Below, piece after piece: positions 15,824 through 24,347 of a stretch of DNA of 35,649 nucleotides. The first letter of the stretch is position 1. Each line of letters starts with the position of its first letter. Origin of the DNA: a virus; IMG/VR virus record IMGVR_UViG_3300009130_001834, positions 1 to 35,649 of that record; one strand, 5' to 3'. The position numbers were made by a program, and so were the translations under genes. The notes under the pieces are model-generated. The model was not told where the DNA came from and ran no database searches. It saw only the letters and a program-made list of their open reading frames with translations.

Positions 15824-16460
15824 TTTTACATTCAACCATTATAAAGATACCTTACATTTAGCTTTAAATAAAAAATATAAATTCTTAAAGTGTGAACAGT
15901 ATAATTTAATAAAAGAGTATGATAAAGTAATTATCATGAGGCATGATATTGATTTTTCTTTAGATAATGCTTTAAAATTTGCTCAAATTGAAAATAAATT
16001 AGGCATTTCTTCAACATATTTTATTAGATTACATTCTAAATATTATAATTCTCTAGAGTATAATTCTTATAATATTATTAAATCTATTCAAGATTTAGGT
16101 CATGAAATAGGGTTACACCAAGAACCAGATTTTTCTTCATTATCTTCTAACCCAAATAAGTATTTAAAACAAGAAATTAAAGCTTTTAATTTATTATTTC
16201 AAACTCAAATTAAAGGAATTTCTACTCATGAACCTTTAAGAACTGGTATACAAATCATCCCACAAAATATTTCAGAGTTTAATTTGGAATATGAAAGTTA
16301 TTTCCCTATATTTACTCAACAAATGAAATATATATCAGATTCAGGAGCAAGATGGAGAGAAGGAGATATGTTTGAATGGATTAAAAAGGATAAAGATAAA
16401 TTATACATATTAACTCATCCCTTTTGGTGGTATGATAAAACCCCTCTAGAAAATTATTAA
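15816..16460 (+). CDS. Polysaccharide deacetylase-like protein
   Basis: RHDIDFS at residues 42-48 is the first NodB motif (two aspartates), and GHEIGLHQ at 95-102 gives the histidines H96 and H101 of the metal site. The order and spacing match polysaccharide deacetylase-like proteins of the kind found in O-antigen loci. ISTHEPLRTG (about 133-142) and ILTHPFWWYD (about 194-203) look like the further catalytic strands. The enzyme would remove N-acetyl groups from a sugar, freeing an amine that could be formylated by the next gene product. The substrate is inferred from position. The length of 214 residues fits a single NodB-like domain. Confidence 0.72.
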   Translation: MSNFTFNHYKDTLHLALNKKYKFLKCEQYNLIKEYDKVIIMRHDIDFSLDNALKFAQIENKLGISSTYFIRLHSKYYNSLEYNSYNIIKSIQDLGHEIGLHQEPDFSSLSSNPNKYLKQEIKAFNLLFQTQIKGISTHEPLRTGIQIIPQNISEFNLEYESYFPIFTQQMKYISDSGARWREGDMFEWIKKDKDKLYILTHPFWWYDKTPLENY

Positions 16461-16463
16461 ATT

Positions 16464-17375
16464 ATGAAACAAATAGCATTTTTAAATTGTATCGAATCAG
16501 GTTATGAATTATTAACCCATTTATTAGAAAATAATATACAAATTAATTACATAATTTCTTTAACACCTGATCAAGCAAAAAAATTTAAAGTATCAGGATA
16601 TAAAGACTTTTCAGATATTTCTAAAAAGTATAATATCCCAATTTATTACCCTGAAAAATATAATTTAAGTGGAGAAAAAGATATAGAGTTTTTTAAATCT
16701 AATAATTTTGATTTAATGATGGTGTTTGGATGGCAAAGGCTAGTTCCTGATAATATTATTAAATCTTTAAATATAGGAGCACTAGGGGCACATGGTAGTT
16801 CTGAGTTTTTACCTAAAGGTAGGGGAAGATCTCCTATTAATTGGTCATTAATAGAAAATAAAAACAAATTTATTCTACATATATTTTATTTAGACCCTGG
16901 GGCAGATTCAGGAGATATAATTGACTTTATGGAATTTGATTTAAATAAATGGGATACTTGTAAAACGGCTTATTATAAAGTTCAAATATGTTTAAGAAAA
17001 ATGTTACTTAAAAATTTACCTTTAATATTTGAAAATAAAGTAAAAGTTATAAAACAAGATCATTCTAAAGCTACTTATTATCCTAAACGTACTCCAAAAG
17101 ATGGGATTATAAAATGGAATAAACCCACAAATGAAATATATAATCTAATCAGAGCAGTCACCAAACCTTACCCAGGAGCTTTTACTCCTAATAAAAAAGT
17201 TATGATTTGGAAATCTCAACCTTTTGATAGCAAGATATCTTACTTTGATAGTAAAGAAGGAGAAATAATTGAAATTTTTGATGATAAAAGCTTTGTAGTT
17301 AAAACTATAGACAGTTCCTTATATATAACTGAATATGAAAGCCCAGTTTTATTAAAAATAGGAGATATATTATGA
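16464..17375 (+). CDS. Sugar formyltransferase, methionyl-tRNA formyltransferase/ArnA-like
   Basis: The 303-residue protein matches formyl_trans: [17 protein letters not shown] (83-99), [20 protein letters not shown] (108-127) with catalytic H110, and DPGADSGDI (144-152) with D148. The asparagine two residues before H110 in Fmt is glycine here (G108), as in some sugar-acting relatives. The C-terminal part has [19 protein letters not shown], typical of the ArnA/Fmt C domain. It transfers formyl from 10-formyl-THF to an amine of a nucleotide-linked amino sugar. It overlaps the acyltransferase gene by 4 nt, which supports a role in amino-sugar tailoring. tRNA as substrate is unlikely in this locus. 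Confidence 0.82.
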   Translation: MKQIAFLNCIESGYELLTHLLENNIQINYIISLTPDQAKKFKVSGYKDFSDISKKYNIPIYYPEKYNLSGEKDIEFFKSNNFDLMMVFGWQRLVPDNIIKSLNIGALGAHGSSEFLPKGRGRSPINWSLIENKNKFILHIFYLDPGADSGDIIDFMEFDLNKWDTCKTAYYKVQICLRKMLLKNLPLIFENKVKVIKQDHSKATYYPKRTPKDGIIKWNKPTNEIYNLIRAVTKPYPGAFTPNKKVMIWKSQPFDSKISYFDSKEGEIIEIFDDKSFVVKTIDSSLYITEYESPVLLKIGDIL

Positions 17376-17833
17376 ATTATTTTAAACATAAAACATCAAT
17401 AATTGATGAAGGATCAACTATAGGAGAAGGAACTAAAATATGGGCATTTAGCCATGTAAGTAAAGGAGCAATTATAGGTAAAAATTGTGTAATAGGAGAG
17501 GGGGTTCATATAGGACCTAATGTAATTATAGGAAATAATTGCAAAATTCAAAACCATAGTTTACTATATGAGGGAGTTACTTTAGAAGATGATGTATTTT
17601 TAGGACCCAATACAATAACTACAAATGATTTATATCCTAAAGCTCAAGGTGAGTGGAAAAGAGAAAATTTTAAAAAAACATTATTTAAAAAGGGATGTTC
17701 AATAGGGGCAAACAGCACAATAATTTGTGGTGTAATAATAGGTGAAAACACATTAATTGGAGCAGGAAGTGTAATAACTAAGAACATACAGGATAATTCA
17801 AAAGCATTTGGAAACCCTGCAAAAATAAAATAA
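17372..17833 (+). CDS. Hexapeptide-repeat sugar N-acyltransferase, WbpD/FdtC-like
   Basis: The 153-residue protein is a left-handed beta helix with repeats such as [30 protein letters not shown] and [28 protein letters not shown] (about 70-84) and [14 protein letters not shown] (about 109-122) resemble the catalytic loop of WbpD and FdtC, which N-acetylate 3-amino sugars on nucleotide carriers. With the Gfo/Idh dehydrogenase at 19032 and the aminotransferase at 20969 it makes a set like the UDP-2,3-diacetamido-sugar pathway. It is shorter than WbpD (about 191 residues) and has no C-terminal extension. It acts in the cytoplasm as a trimer by family. Confidence 0.85.
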   Translation: MNYFKHKTSIIDEGSTIGEGTKIWAFSHVSKGAIIGKNCVIGEGVHIGPNVIIGNNCKIQNHSLLYEGVTLEDDVFLGPNTITTNDLYPKAQGEWKRENFKKTLFKKGCSIGANSTIICGVIIGENTLIGAGSVITKNIQDNSKAFGNPAKIK

Positions 17834-17834
17834 T

Positions 17835-18467
17835 ATGGTAAAGGTATACGGCTATTATAGAAGTGGGAATAACTTCCTTATTCAAAGTTTAATTAAAAAT
17901 TTTAAATTTGAAAATATTGAAACAAAAATCAATTCAGCTAAGGAATATGAAAGATTTAAAAAAACTTTTCATTTTGATTCTTTACTTTTAAATAACTTAA
18001 CTCCTACTCCAATTTCTTCTAATATTTGGATTCATCCTTATGGGAATTTAATAGGGGGGCACCAAAAAGCTAATTTTGACCCCACTGGAATATATATTAT
18101 AAGAAATCCCCGAGATGTTATGTTATCTTGGTGGAAACTAAAAGGTAACCAAGAAAAATTTGAAAATTGGTGTTCTTTAAAACAATTAGATTTATGGAAA
18201 GACCATACTAATCACCATTTAGAAAAAAATTTTTTTTACATAAAATATGAAGATTTAAAAGTAAATTTCCAACAAACTATGAAAAAAATTTCAACCCATT
18301 TTAATCTTTTACCTATATCTAACCCTTATTTGACTTTAGATAATCTAGTGGGATGGAGCCCACCACAAGGAAAATTAGAGGGTAAAACTAGGAAAAGTAA
18401 GGATTTTAGTGATAGTTTAAATAAAAGGTTTGAACCCTTTGTTCAATTTTATAATAAAATAAAATAA
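17835..18467 (+). CDS. Sulfotransferase family protein (PAPS-dependent), second copy
   Basis: The 210-residue protein has YYRSGNNFLIQSLI (7-20), the PAPS-binding P-loop-like turn of Sulfotransfer_1 type, and YIIRNPRDVMLSWW (87-100), the 3'-phosphate site. FFYIKYEDLK (about 136-145) is the later conserved 'ikYEDL' segment, and the tail GWSPPQGKLEGKTRKSKDF has a GKTRKSKDF stretch close to the family's 'RKGxxGdW' end. It differs clearly from the sulfotransferase at 5218. It likely sulfates a glycan made by this locus. Only 1 nt separates it from the acyltransferase gene. Confidence 0.8.
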   Translation: MVKVYGYYRSGNNFLIQSLIKNFKFENIETKINSAKEYERFKKTFHFDSLLLNNLTPTPISSNIWIHPYGNLIGGHQKANFDPTGIYIIRNPRDVMLSWWKLKGNQEKFENWCSLKQLDLWKDHTNHHLEKNFFYIKYEDLKVNFQQTMKKISTHFNLLPISNPYLTLDNLVGWSPPQGKLEGKTRKSKDFSDSLNKRFEPFVQFYNKIK

Positions 18468-18469
18468 AT

Positions 18470-19045
18470 ATGTTATATAATAAAATTAGCTTTTGGAAAA
18501 ATAGAAATGATCCTAATAGTGATAATGGAAGAAAAATAGCTTTAGACCACATTAAATTGATAAAACCTTTTATCCCTCCTAATATAAATTTACTTGATTA
18601 TGGGCCGGGAATAGGAAGAATGGTAGATTTATATAAAAACCAAACTTATATAAATTTTTATGATATTTCTCCAACTTATAAAAATAGATTAATTCAAAAA
18701 TGTAAAAATAATAATTTAAAAATTAATAAATACATTATTGATGAGTCTGGGGACATTAAAACTCCTTTTAAAGATAAAGAGTTTGATATTGTGTGTGCTT
18801 TTGAAGTTTTACTTCATTCTCCTGAAAATGAAATTGAAGAAATGATGAATGAATTAGCTAGAATAGGAAAAAAAGTTATAATAACAACTTGGTACCAAGA
18901 TGGAGAGTTAATAAGTAAAGGAAGTTGTTGGACTAGAGACTACAAAAAGTTATTAACAAACAATAATTTAAGTTTAATTAGATGGGAAAAAATAAATTTT
19001 AATAACACACCCCAAATATTTTTTATATATCATGATAAATTATAA
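18470..19045 (+). CDS. Class I SAM-dependent methyltransferase
   Basis: Residues 40-50 read NLLDYGPGIGR, the SAM-binding glycine loop with the first strand. The motif FDIVCAFEVLLHSP (near 103-116) is the acidic fourth strand with the typical 'fevl.H'. The following KKVIITTWYQDG is strand five. The 191-residue length is a single methyltransferase domain. It may methylate a sugar hydroxyl or carboxyl in this locus; the substrate cannot be read. The gene starts 2 nt after the sulfotransferase stop and overlaps the dehydrogenase gene by 14 nt. Confidence 0.82.
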   Translation: MLYNKISFWKNRNDPNSDNGRKIALDHIKLIKPFIPPNINLLDYGPGIGRMVDLYKNQTYINFYDISPTYKNRLIQKCKNNNLKINKYIIDESGDIKTPFKDKEFDIVCAFEVLLHSPENEIEEMMNELARIGKKVIITTWYQDGELISKGSCWTRDYKKLLTNNNLSLIRWEKINFNNTPQIFFIYHDKL

Positions 19046-20042
19046 AACAGGAATAATAGGTTGTGGAGGTATTTTCCCTCGACACATAGAAGCAATTGAA
19101 TTTAATTCTAATTTTGAATTAATATCTTTATGTGATATTCAAGCTTCTTTAGCTAAAAGTTTAGGGAAAAGATATAAAGTACCTTCTTATGCTGATTACA
19201 AAGATATGATAGATGCTGAAGATATAAATTTTGTAGTAATAGCAACACCAAACTCATTACATAAAGAACAAGCAATATATGCTCTTAAAAATGGGTGTGA
19301 TGTATTAATTGAAAAACCTGTAACATTTAATATAGAAGATTTAAATGAAATATTAAAAGTATCCAAAAAAGTAAAACAAAAAGCATATTGCGTTTTACAA
19401 GTAAGATTAAATCCAACAGTATCTTTAACCAAAGAAATATTGAATAAAAATTTACTAGGTACTATTAGGGGATTTTCATTTACCCAAAGATGGCAAAGAC
19501 CCTTAGAATATTTTTCAGGTTGGAGAGGAGAACCTAATGTAGGGGGAGGGATATTATATGAAACGGGAATACATTATCTAGATATCTTACAATTTTTAAT
19601 AGGTAGTCCTAAAGAAATATTATCTACTAAAACATACACCACAAAACATAAAGATGCAATTATTGAAGATACAGTTTATTCTTTAGTTGATTATGGGGAT
19701 TTTGGAGGAACTATTGAATCTACAATAGCTTCAGAACCTCATAATATTGAAAGTTCAATAACTTTAATGGGATCAAATGGGTATATTAAAGTAGGAGGTA
19801 AAGCTCTTAATATAATAGAATCTGCAAACTTTTTAAGCTATGAATCAACAAGACAGTATGAAAACCTTTTAAAACAATATTCATATTCTAAAGACCCAAA
19901 TTCATATGGTTCATATCAGGGATCATGTCCTAACCATCCTGAAGTATATCGAAATTTAGATAAATTTAATTTGGAAGAGACAAAAAACGTTATTACATTT
20001 ATAGAGAACATTTATAAAAAAGCAAATATTAAATATGGATAA
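19032..20042 (+). CDS. Gfo/Idh/MocA family oxidoreductase (WbpB/FdtA-pathway-like sugar dehydrogenase)
   Basis: The 336-residue protein has the N-terminal Rossmann loop GIIGCGGIFPRH (7-18), then FVVIATPNSLHKEQAIYALKNG and the EKP motif at 94-96 (VLIEKPVTF). The C-terminal substrate domain has GGGILYETGIHYLDILQFLIG with its conserved H and D. It would oxidise a sugar (often C3 of a UDP-HexNAc acid) using NAD(P). In WbpB-type pathways this is followed by transamination and N-acetylation, enzymes also present here (20969, 17372). The length fits WbpB (about 316). It overlaps the next gene by 8 nt. Confidence 0.88.
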   Translation: MINYKTGIIGCGGIFPRHIEAIEFNSNFELISLCDIQASLAKSLGKRYKVPSYADYKDMIDAEDINFVVIATPNSLHKEQAIYALKNGCDVLIEKPVTFNIEDLNEILKVSKKVKQKAYCVLQVRLNPTVSLTKEILNKNLLGTIRGFSFTQRWQRPLEYFSGWRGEPNVGGGILYETGIHYLDILQFLIGSPKEILSTKTYTTKHKDAIIEDTVYSLVDYGDFGGTIESTIASEPHNIESSITLMGSNGYIKVGGKALNIIESANFLSYESTRQYENLLKQYSYSKDPNSYGSYQGSCPNHPEVYRNLDKFNLEETKNVITFIENIYKKANIKYG

Positions 20043-20760
20043 CCATGTTATTTTATTAAGATTAAACCAATATTGGGGTAATCAAACCCAGTATGGACAA
20101 TACACTAGAGAACAAATGTACGAGGGAAACCCAAGTTGGTTAGATATAAGATTAGAATGGTTTGATAAATACCTTTTAGAAAATCTAAAAAGCCAAGATG
20201 ATATGAATTTTTGGTGTTTTCTTCTATCAGATCCGGAAACCCCTCTACGTTACAAAAATAGAATTAAGGAATATGAAAAGTTAGGATTTATAAAAGTAGT
20301 AGAAGTGAATGGGGAAGCTGGATTAGGTATGGATGATATAATCTTAGATACCTACAAATCAGTAAGAAAAAATAACAGTAATAAAATCTTTTGTAGTAGA
20401 CTAGATACAGATGATATGGTTGGGCCTTATTGGAATGTTGCTGTAAAAAAATTATTAGGAGAAAATAAAAGAATTTCACTAGAAACTGTACTTTTGTATA
20501 ATTTTCTTTCTAAAGAAACTAAAATAATAAAATTCCATAAGGGTTCTTTTGTATCAACTTTATCAACTTTAGATAATTTTGATAATCCTAGATCTTTTTC
20601 CCATAATGATTCAGGAGCTCTCTCAGTAGATACTGATTACCCTTTAGTTTGTATGGGAATTCATGATAATAATATTACAAATCAAAATTGGTGGCCTGCT
20701 GGTAGACCTTACCCTTTAAACGAAGAAATTTTTAACCAAATGTTTATATTTGATAAATGA
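20035..20760 (+). CDS. Putative rhamnosyltransferase-like glycosyltransferase
   Basis: The 241-residue protein has WLDIRLEWFDKYLLENLKSQ and FWCFLLSDPETPLRYKNRI, as in the putative rhamnosyl transferase family (PF11316). RLDTDDMVGPYW (near 122-133) carries an aspartate cluster fitting the metal site of a GT-A enzyme. Later the segment SHNDSGALSVDTDYPLVCMGIHDNN resembles the acceptor region. The start overlaps the preceding gene by 8 nt, and the end overlaps the next gene by 4 nt. The name reflects the family; the donor sugar is not established. Confidence 0.72.
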   Translation: MDNHVILLRLNQYWGNQTQYGQYTREQMYEGNPSWLDIRLEWFDKYLLENLKSQDDMNFWCFLLSDPETPLRYKNRIKEYEKLGFIKVVEVNGEAGLGMDDIILDTYKSVRKNNSNKIFCSRLDTDDMVGPYWNVAVKKLLGENKRISLETVLLYNFLSKETKIIKFHKGSFVSTLSTLDNFDNPRSFSHNDSGALSVDTDYPLVCMGIHDNNITNQNWWPAGRPYPLNEEIFNQMFIFDK

Positions 20761-20966
20761 TAGATTTAAAATCAACTATAAAAGAACAAGGAAAAATAGT
20801 TACCCAAATAATTCATTTTGTAGGAGGTGAGAAAAGAACCTTTCATGGTATAATTTCCAAAAGTATAAAACAAGGCCAATTTACTAAATTTAAAACTGTG
20901 GATGGATGTATGATTTGTATAAATGATAAAAATGTTTTATGTATTGAAATTTTTGAAGAAAAATAA
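20757..20966 (+). CDS. Hypothetical protein, 69 aa
   Basis: A small beta-rich protein: TIKEQGKIVTQIIHFVGGEKRTFHG, a strand pair around GQFTKFKTVDG, and CINDKNVLCIEIFEE at the end. The pattern suggests a small barrel such as an SH3-like or Sm-like fold, but no family is recognised. It overlaps the rhamnosyltransferase-like gene by 4 nt and precedes the aminotransferase by 2 nt, so it is expressed with them. It may be a phage gene lodged in the glycan locus. Confidence 0.6.
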   Translation: MIDLKSTIKEQGKIVTQIIHFVGGEKRTFHGIISKSIKQGQFTKFKTVDGCMICINDKNVLCIEIFEEK

Positions 20967-20968
20967 AT

Positions 20969-22132
20969 ATGAATATACAATTATTTAAACCAAAATATAG
21001 AACCCAAGAGGTTTTAAATGAAATTGAGGAATGTCTTGAATTAGGGTGGACAGGATTAGGATTTAAAACAACCCAATTTGAAAAAGAATTTAATAAATAC
21101 ACAGGATTCCCCCACTCCCACTTTGTGTCATCAAATACTATAGGTCTTCAAATATCCCTTAAAGTATTAAAAGATATTAATAAATGGGAAGATGAAGATG
21201 AAGTTATAACAACCCCATTAACTTTTGTTTCATCAAACCATTCTATCTTATACAACAACCTCACTCCCGTATTTGCAGATATTGATGACCAACTTTGCTT
21301 AGATCCTGAAAGTGTAAAACAAAGAATAACTAAAAAAACCAAAGCAGTTATGTTTGTAGGGATAGGAGGAAATATAGGACAATATAATAAAATTAAAAAA
21401 ATCTGCGTTGAACATAATTTAAAACTTATTTTAGACGCAGCCCATATGATGGGAACAAAAGCTAAAAAACCTTTCCAAGATATAGGCACTAGTGAATCTC
21501 AAGTAGGGTGGGATGCTGATGTAACAGTATTTAGTTTCCAATCAGTAAAAAACCTCCCCACAGCTGATGGAGGAATGATATGTTTTGAAAATAAAGATTG
21601 TGATATTTTAGCTAGAAAATTATCCTGGTTAGGAATAGATAAGGATACTTTTAGTAGAACCTCCTCTAAAGGAAAATATAAGTGGGATTACAATGTTATA
21701 GATTTAGGGTTAAAAGCCCACGGAAATTCAATTATGGCTTCCATGGGTTTAATAGCATTAAAATATATAGATGAAGATAATTCTTATAGAAGAAAAATTT
21801 GCAATTTATATGATGAGGGGTTAAAAAATCACCCTTTAATTTCCCTTATTCCTCATAATTCTGAATGTCTTTCATCTAGGCACCTTTATCAAATTAGGGT
21901 AAACAATAGAAACCAAGTCATGGAGTTTTTAAATGAAAAAAAGATTTATCCTGGGGTTCATTATAAAGATAATACAGAATATGATTTATACTCTTATGGT
22001 AAGGGTAAATGTCCTAAATCTTCTAAATTAAACAAAGAAATTATATCACTTCCTCTCCATTTATTTCTTACAAATAGAGAAGTTGAATATATTATTAAAA
22101 ACATTAAAAAAGCAGTAGAAAAATGGAATTAG
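20969..22132 (+). CDS. DegT/DnrJ/EryC1/StrS-type sugar aminotransferase
   Basis: The 387-residue PLP enzyme has TTPLTFVSSNHSILYNN (81-97), DAAHMMGT (156-163, the aspartate that binds the PLP ring nitrogen), and FSFQSVKNLPTADGGMI (189-205), where K194 should form the Schiff base. The family transfers an amino group, usually from glutamate, to a keto sugar nucleotide. With the dehydrogenase at 19032 and the acyltransferase at 17372 it fits an amino-sugar pathway such as WbpB-WbpE-WbpD. The length suits the family (about 370). It overlaps the GNAT gene by 10 nt. Confidence 0.92.
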   Translation: MNIQLFKPKYRTQEVLNEIEECLELGWTGLGFKTTQFEKEFNKYTGFPHSHFVSSNTIGLQISLKVLKDINKWEDEDEVITTPLTFVSSNHSILYNNLTPVFADIDDQLCLDPESVKQRITKKTKAVMFVGIGGNIGQYNKIKKICVEHNLKLILDAAHMMGTKAKKPFQDIGTSESQVGWDADVTVFSFQSVKNLPTADGGMICFENKDCDILARKLSWLGIDKDTFSRTSSKGKYKWDYNVIDLGLKAHGNSIMASMGLIALKYIDEDNSYRRKICNLYDEGLKNHPLISLIPHNSECLSSRHLYQIRVNNRNQVMEFLNEKKIYPGVHYKDNTEYDLYSYGKGKCPKSSKLNKEIISLPLHLFLTNREVEYIIKNIKKAVEKWN

Positions 22133-22518
22133 AATTAGTTAATTGTGAAGAAAAATATTGGGAGTTTGTTAGACTCCTTAGAACTAACCCACTAAACCAA
22201 GAAGGATTCTTCAACCCCGCTTCAATAACCCCAAAAGAACAGACAAAATATATGGAAAAACACCAATATAATTATAAAATATGTTTAGCCAATGGGGTCC
22301 CAGCAGGGTATGTAGGGTTTTTAAAGGCAAGAGAAGTTACTTATTGTGTATTACCTGATTTTCATGGAAGAGGTATTGGTAGTTTTATGATAAATTCTTA
22401 TTGTCCTCGATGGGGGAGGGTTGAGGCTAGGGTAAAACCTAATAATATTGCATCCCAAAAAGTATTTGAAAAATTAGGATTTGAAAAACAAATTCTTTAT
22501 ATAAAAAGTTACCAATGA
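22123..22518 (+). CDS. GNAT family N-acetyltransferase
   Basis: The 131-residue protein has VTYCVLPDFHGRGIGSFMIN (about 76-95), the acetyl-CoA pyrophosphate loop (R/Q-x-x-G-x-G/A; here GRGIGS), and a final segment NNIASQKVFEKLGFEKQ typical of RimJ/RimL-like and sugar N-acetyltransferases. The N-terminal half is short with many Trp/Phe. It may acetylate an amino sugar made by the aminotransferase directly upstream, whose end it overlaps by 10 nt. Protein targets cannot be excluded. Confidence 0.82.
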   Translation: MELELVNCEEKYWEFVRLLRTNPLNQEGFFNPASITPKEQTKYMEKHQYNYKICLANGVPAGYVGFLKAREVTYCVLPDFHGRGIGSFMINSYCPRWGRVEARVKPNNIASQKVFEKLGFEKQILYIKSYQ

Positions 22519-22519
22519 T

Positions 22520-23245
22520 ATGAAAAAACTTTTAGTAATAATACCCTTTTATAATGTTGAGGCTCATTTAGAAGAAGCAATTGAAGGAGTCTTACAACAA
22601 ACCTACCAAAATTTTCATTTGGTTTTAATTGATGATGCTTCAACAGATAATTCAAGAAAAATAGCTGAAGAATACAAATCTAATCCAAAAATAGATATAT
22701 TATATAACACAGAAAATAAGGGGTGTTACTACAGTGTTAACAAAGCTTTACTTTCAATGTCAAATCAAGAATGGGATTATTGGCATTACCATGGTGGAGA
22801 TGATGTTTCGGATCTAACTAGATTTGAAAAAATAATGAAATATCTAGAAAATAACCCTAAAGTAATAGGGTGTAAAAGTACGTTTGTTAGAGTTCATTAT
22901 GATACAAAAGAAGTAGATATTTTAGATGGTCAAGCCCATATAGGAACAAGTGAGGGGATTGCTTTTTATTCAAGAGTAGCATTTGACAATTTAGGTTATT
23001 ATGATGATACTAGATTTGGAGGAGATACTGATTACTTTTGGAGATTAGAAGCTTGGATCCATACAAATAAATTAGATTATCAATTAGGAGAACACAAAGA
23101 ATGTTTGTATATTGCTTACTTAAGAAAAACAAATTTAGTTATACAGTATGATTGGACTTATGATAGACCCAGATATTGGCAAAAATCAAAAAATGAAATA
23201 CAAAAAATGATAGCTAATAACAATTTTTATAGAGAAATTTTTTAA
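22520..23245 (+). CDS. Glycosyltransferase family 2
   Basis: The 241-residue protein is a classic GT2: LLVIIPFYNVEAHLEEAIEG, VLQQTYQNFHLVLIDDASTDNS and WHYHGGDDVSDLTRFEKIM, where the aspartates DD at about 94-95 bind the metal-nucleotide. RFGGDTDYFWRLEAW later matches the acceptor-side 'ED..l..R' region. It inverts configuration at the sugar. There is no membrane segment. It starts 1 nt after the GNAT stop. Confidence 0.9.
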   Translation: MKKLLVIIPFYNVEAHLEEAIEGVLQQTYQNFHLVLIDDASTDNSRKIAEEYKSNPKIDILYNTENKGCYYSVNKALLSMSNQEWDYWHYHGGDDVSDLTRFEKIMKYLENNPKVIGCKSTFVRVHYDTKEVDILDGQAHIGTSEGIAFYSRVAFDNLGYYDDTRFGGDTDYFWRLEAWIHTNKLDYQLGEHKECLYIAYLRKTNLVIQYDWTYDRPRYWQKSKNEIQKMIANNNFYREIF

Positions 23246-23257
23246 AAATAAACTAAG

Positions 23258-24304
23258 ATGGAAAACATAACTTTTTGTATACCAAGTAAAAATAATTTAA
23301 GATACTTAAAATCTTCTATAACTAGCATTAAACAAAATTCTACTTTAGATAATGAAATTATAGTTTGGGTAGATCAAGATAATGATGGAACTGAAAAATG
23401 GTTAAAAGAAAACAAAATTCAATATCTTACTAATCCTGAAAGTGAACCTCAAGGTATAGCAGCCGGATATAACCGATGTATAGAAGCAGCTTCAAATGAA
23501 ATAGTTTGTATGTTTCATGCTGATATGTTTATGGGTAAAGGATTTGATATTAATTTAATCAAACATTTAAAACCTAAAAAAGTAATCTCAGGTACTAGAA
23601 TAGAACCCCCACTACACCCACCAGGAAAAGAAAAAATAATAATGGATTTTGGAATGTATCCTGAGGATTTTAAAGAGGAAGAATTTAATGTTTTTGTAAA
23701 TCAGGTTAAAGAAGAACAGAAAGACCAAATCACCCATGGTATATTTGCCCCTTGGGCTTGTTATAAGAATGAAATATTAGAAATTGGAATGCATGATGAA
23801 GAATTTCATTCATATCATGAAGATTCAGATATATTCAACAGGTTTATTTTAAGTGGAATGGAATTAGTTCAAAGTAGAGATGCTTTAGTTTACCATTTAA
23901 CTTGTAGGGGAGGGAAATGGATTGATGGGATAGAACAAGTAACTACTGATACAAAGTTCCATGATATGACAATAAGAGCTAGAAACCATTATCTTAAAAA
24001 ATGGGGGTGTTGGATTAAAAATAATGAATATCAACATCCCATATTAAGTCCTGTTTATAGAAAAAAATTAATTATATCTAATCCAAACTCTAACCTAAAT
24101 CAATTACAGGATTGGTTTAATGGGGGAGAAGATATTATAGTAGAAATTGATGGTAATAATTTTAACCAACAAGATTTTCAAGTTTTACAACAACTAAATG
24201 ATATTATTAAAGATAGTGGGGAAATAGGCACTTTTGAATTAGGAAATATTAAAATTAAGATTAATTCTTTAAATGAATATCAAAATAATTTAATAAAAAC
24301 TTGA
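23258..24304 (+). CDS. Glycosyltransferase family 2-like with C-terminal extension
   Basis: The 348-residue protein opens NITFCIPSKNNLRYLKSSI with VDQDNDGTEKWL, and has the donor site CMFHADMFMGKGFD (about 88-101). HSYHEDSDIFNRFILSG (about 188-204) is the acceptor-side acidic segment of GT2 enzymes. The last 80 residues (from SNPNSNLNQLQDWFNGGED) add an unfamiliar beta-rich part, which may aid binding. It ends the glycan locus; its stop overlaps the -33 box of the promoter that drives the following small genes. Confidence 0.82.
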   Translation: MENITFCIPSKNNLRYLKSSITSIKQNSTLDNEIIVWVDQDNDGTEKWLKENKIQYLTNPESEPQGIAAGYNRCIEAASNEIVCMFHADMFMGKGFDINLIKHLKPKKVISGTRIEPPLHPPGKEKIIMDFGMYPEDFKEEEFNVFVNQVKEEQKDQITHGIFAPWACYKNEILEIGMHDEEFHSYHEDSDIFNRFILSGMELVQSRDALVYHLTCRGGKWIDGIEQVTTDTKFHDMTIRARNHYLKKWGCWIKNNEYQHPILSPVYRKKLIISNPNSNLNQLQDWFNGGEDIIVEIDGNNFNQQDFQVLQQLNDIIKDSGEIGTFELGNIKIKINSLNEYQNNLIKT

Positions 24305-24329
24305 TTTATCAAATAAATTTTCATATATT
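24300..24329 (+). promoter_or_regulatory. Bacteroidota-type promoter at the end of the glycan locus
   Basis: CTTG at 24300-24303 and TATATT at 24324-24329 have the same 20-nt spacing as the other copies. Six C follow directly (24330-24335), as in the promoter at 14161-14190. The -33 box overlaps the stop codon of the glycosyltransferase gene. The first start codon is at 24348, behind AAAAGTT. Confidence 0.5.
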
Positions 24330-24347
24330 CCCCCCAAAATAAAAGTT

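Noticed and set aside
21148-21489. 113-codon minus-strand open frame inside the aminotransferase gene
   Set aside because: It overlaps the PLP-enzyme region completely and shows no start signal or leader.
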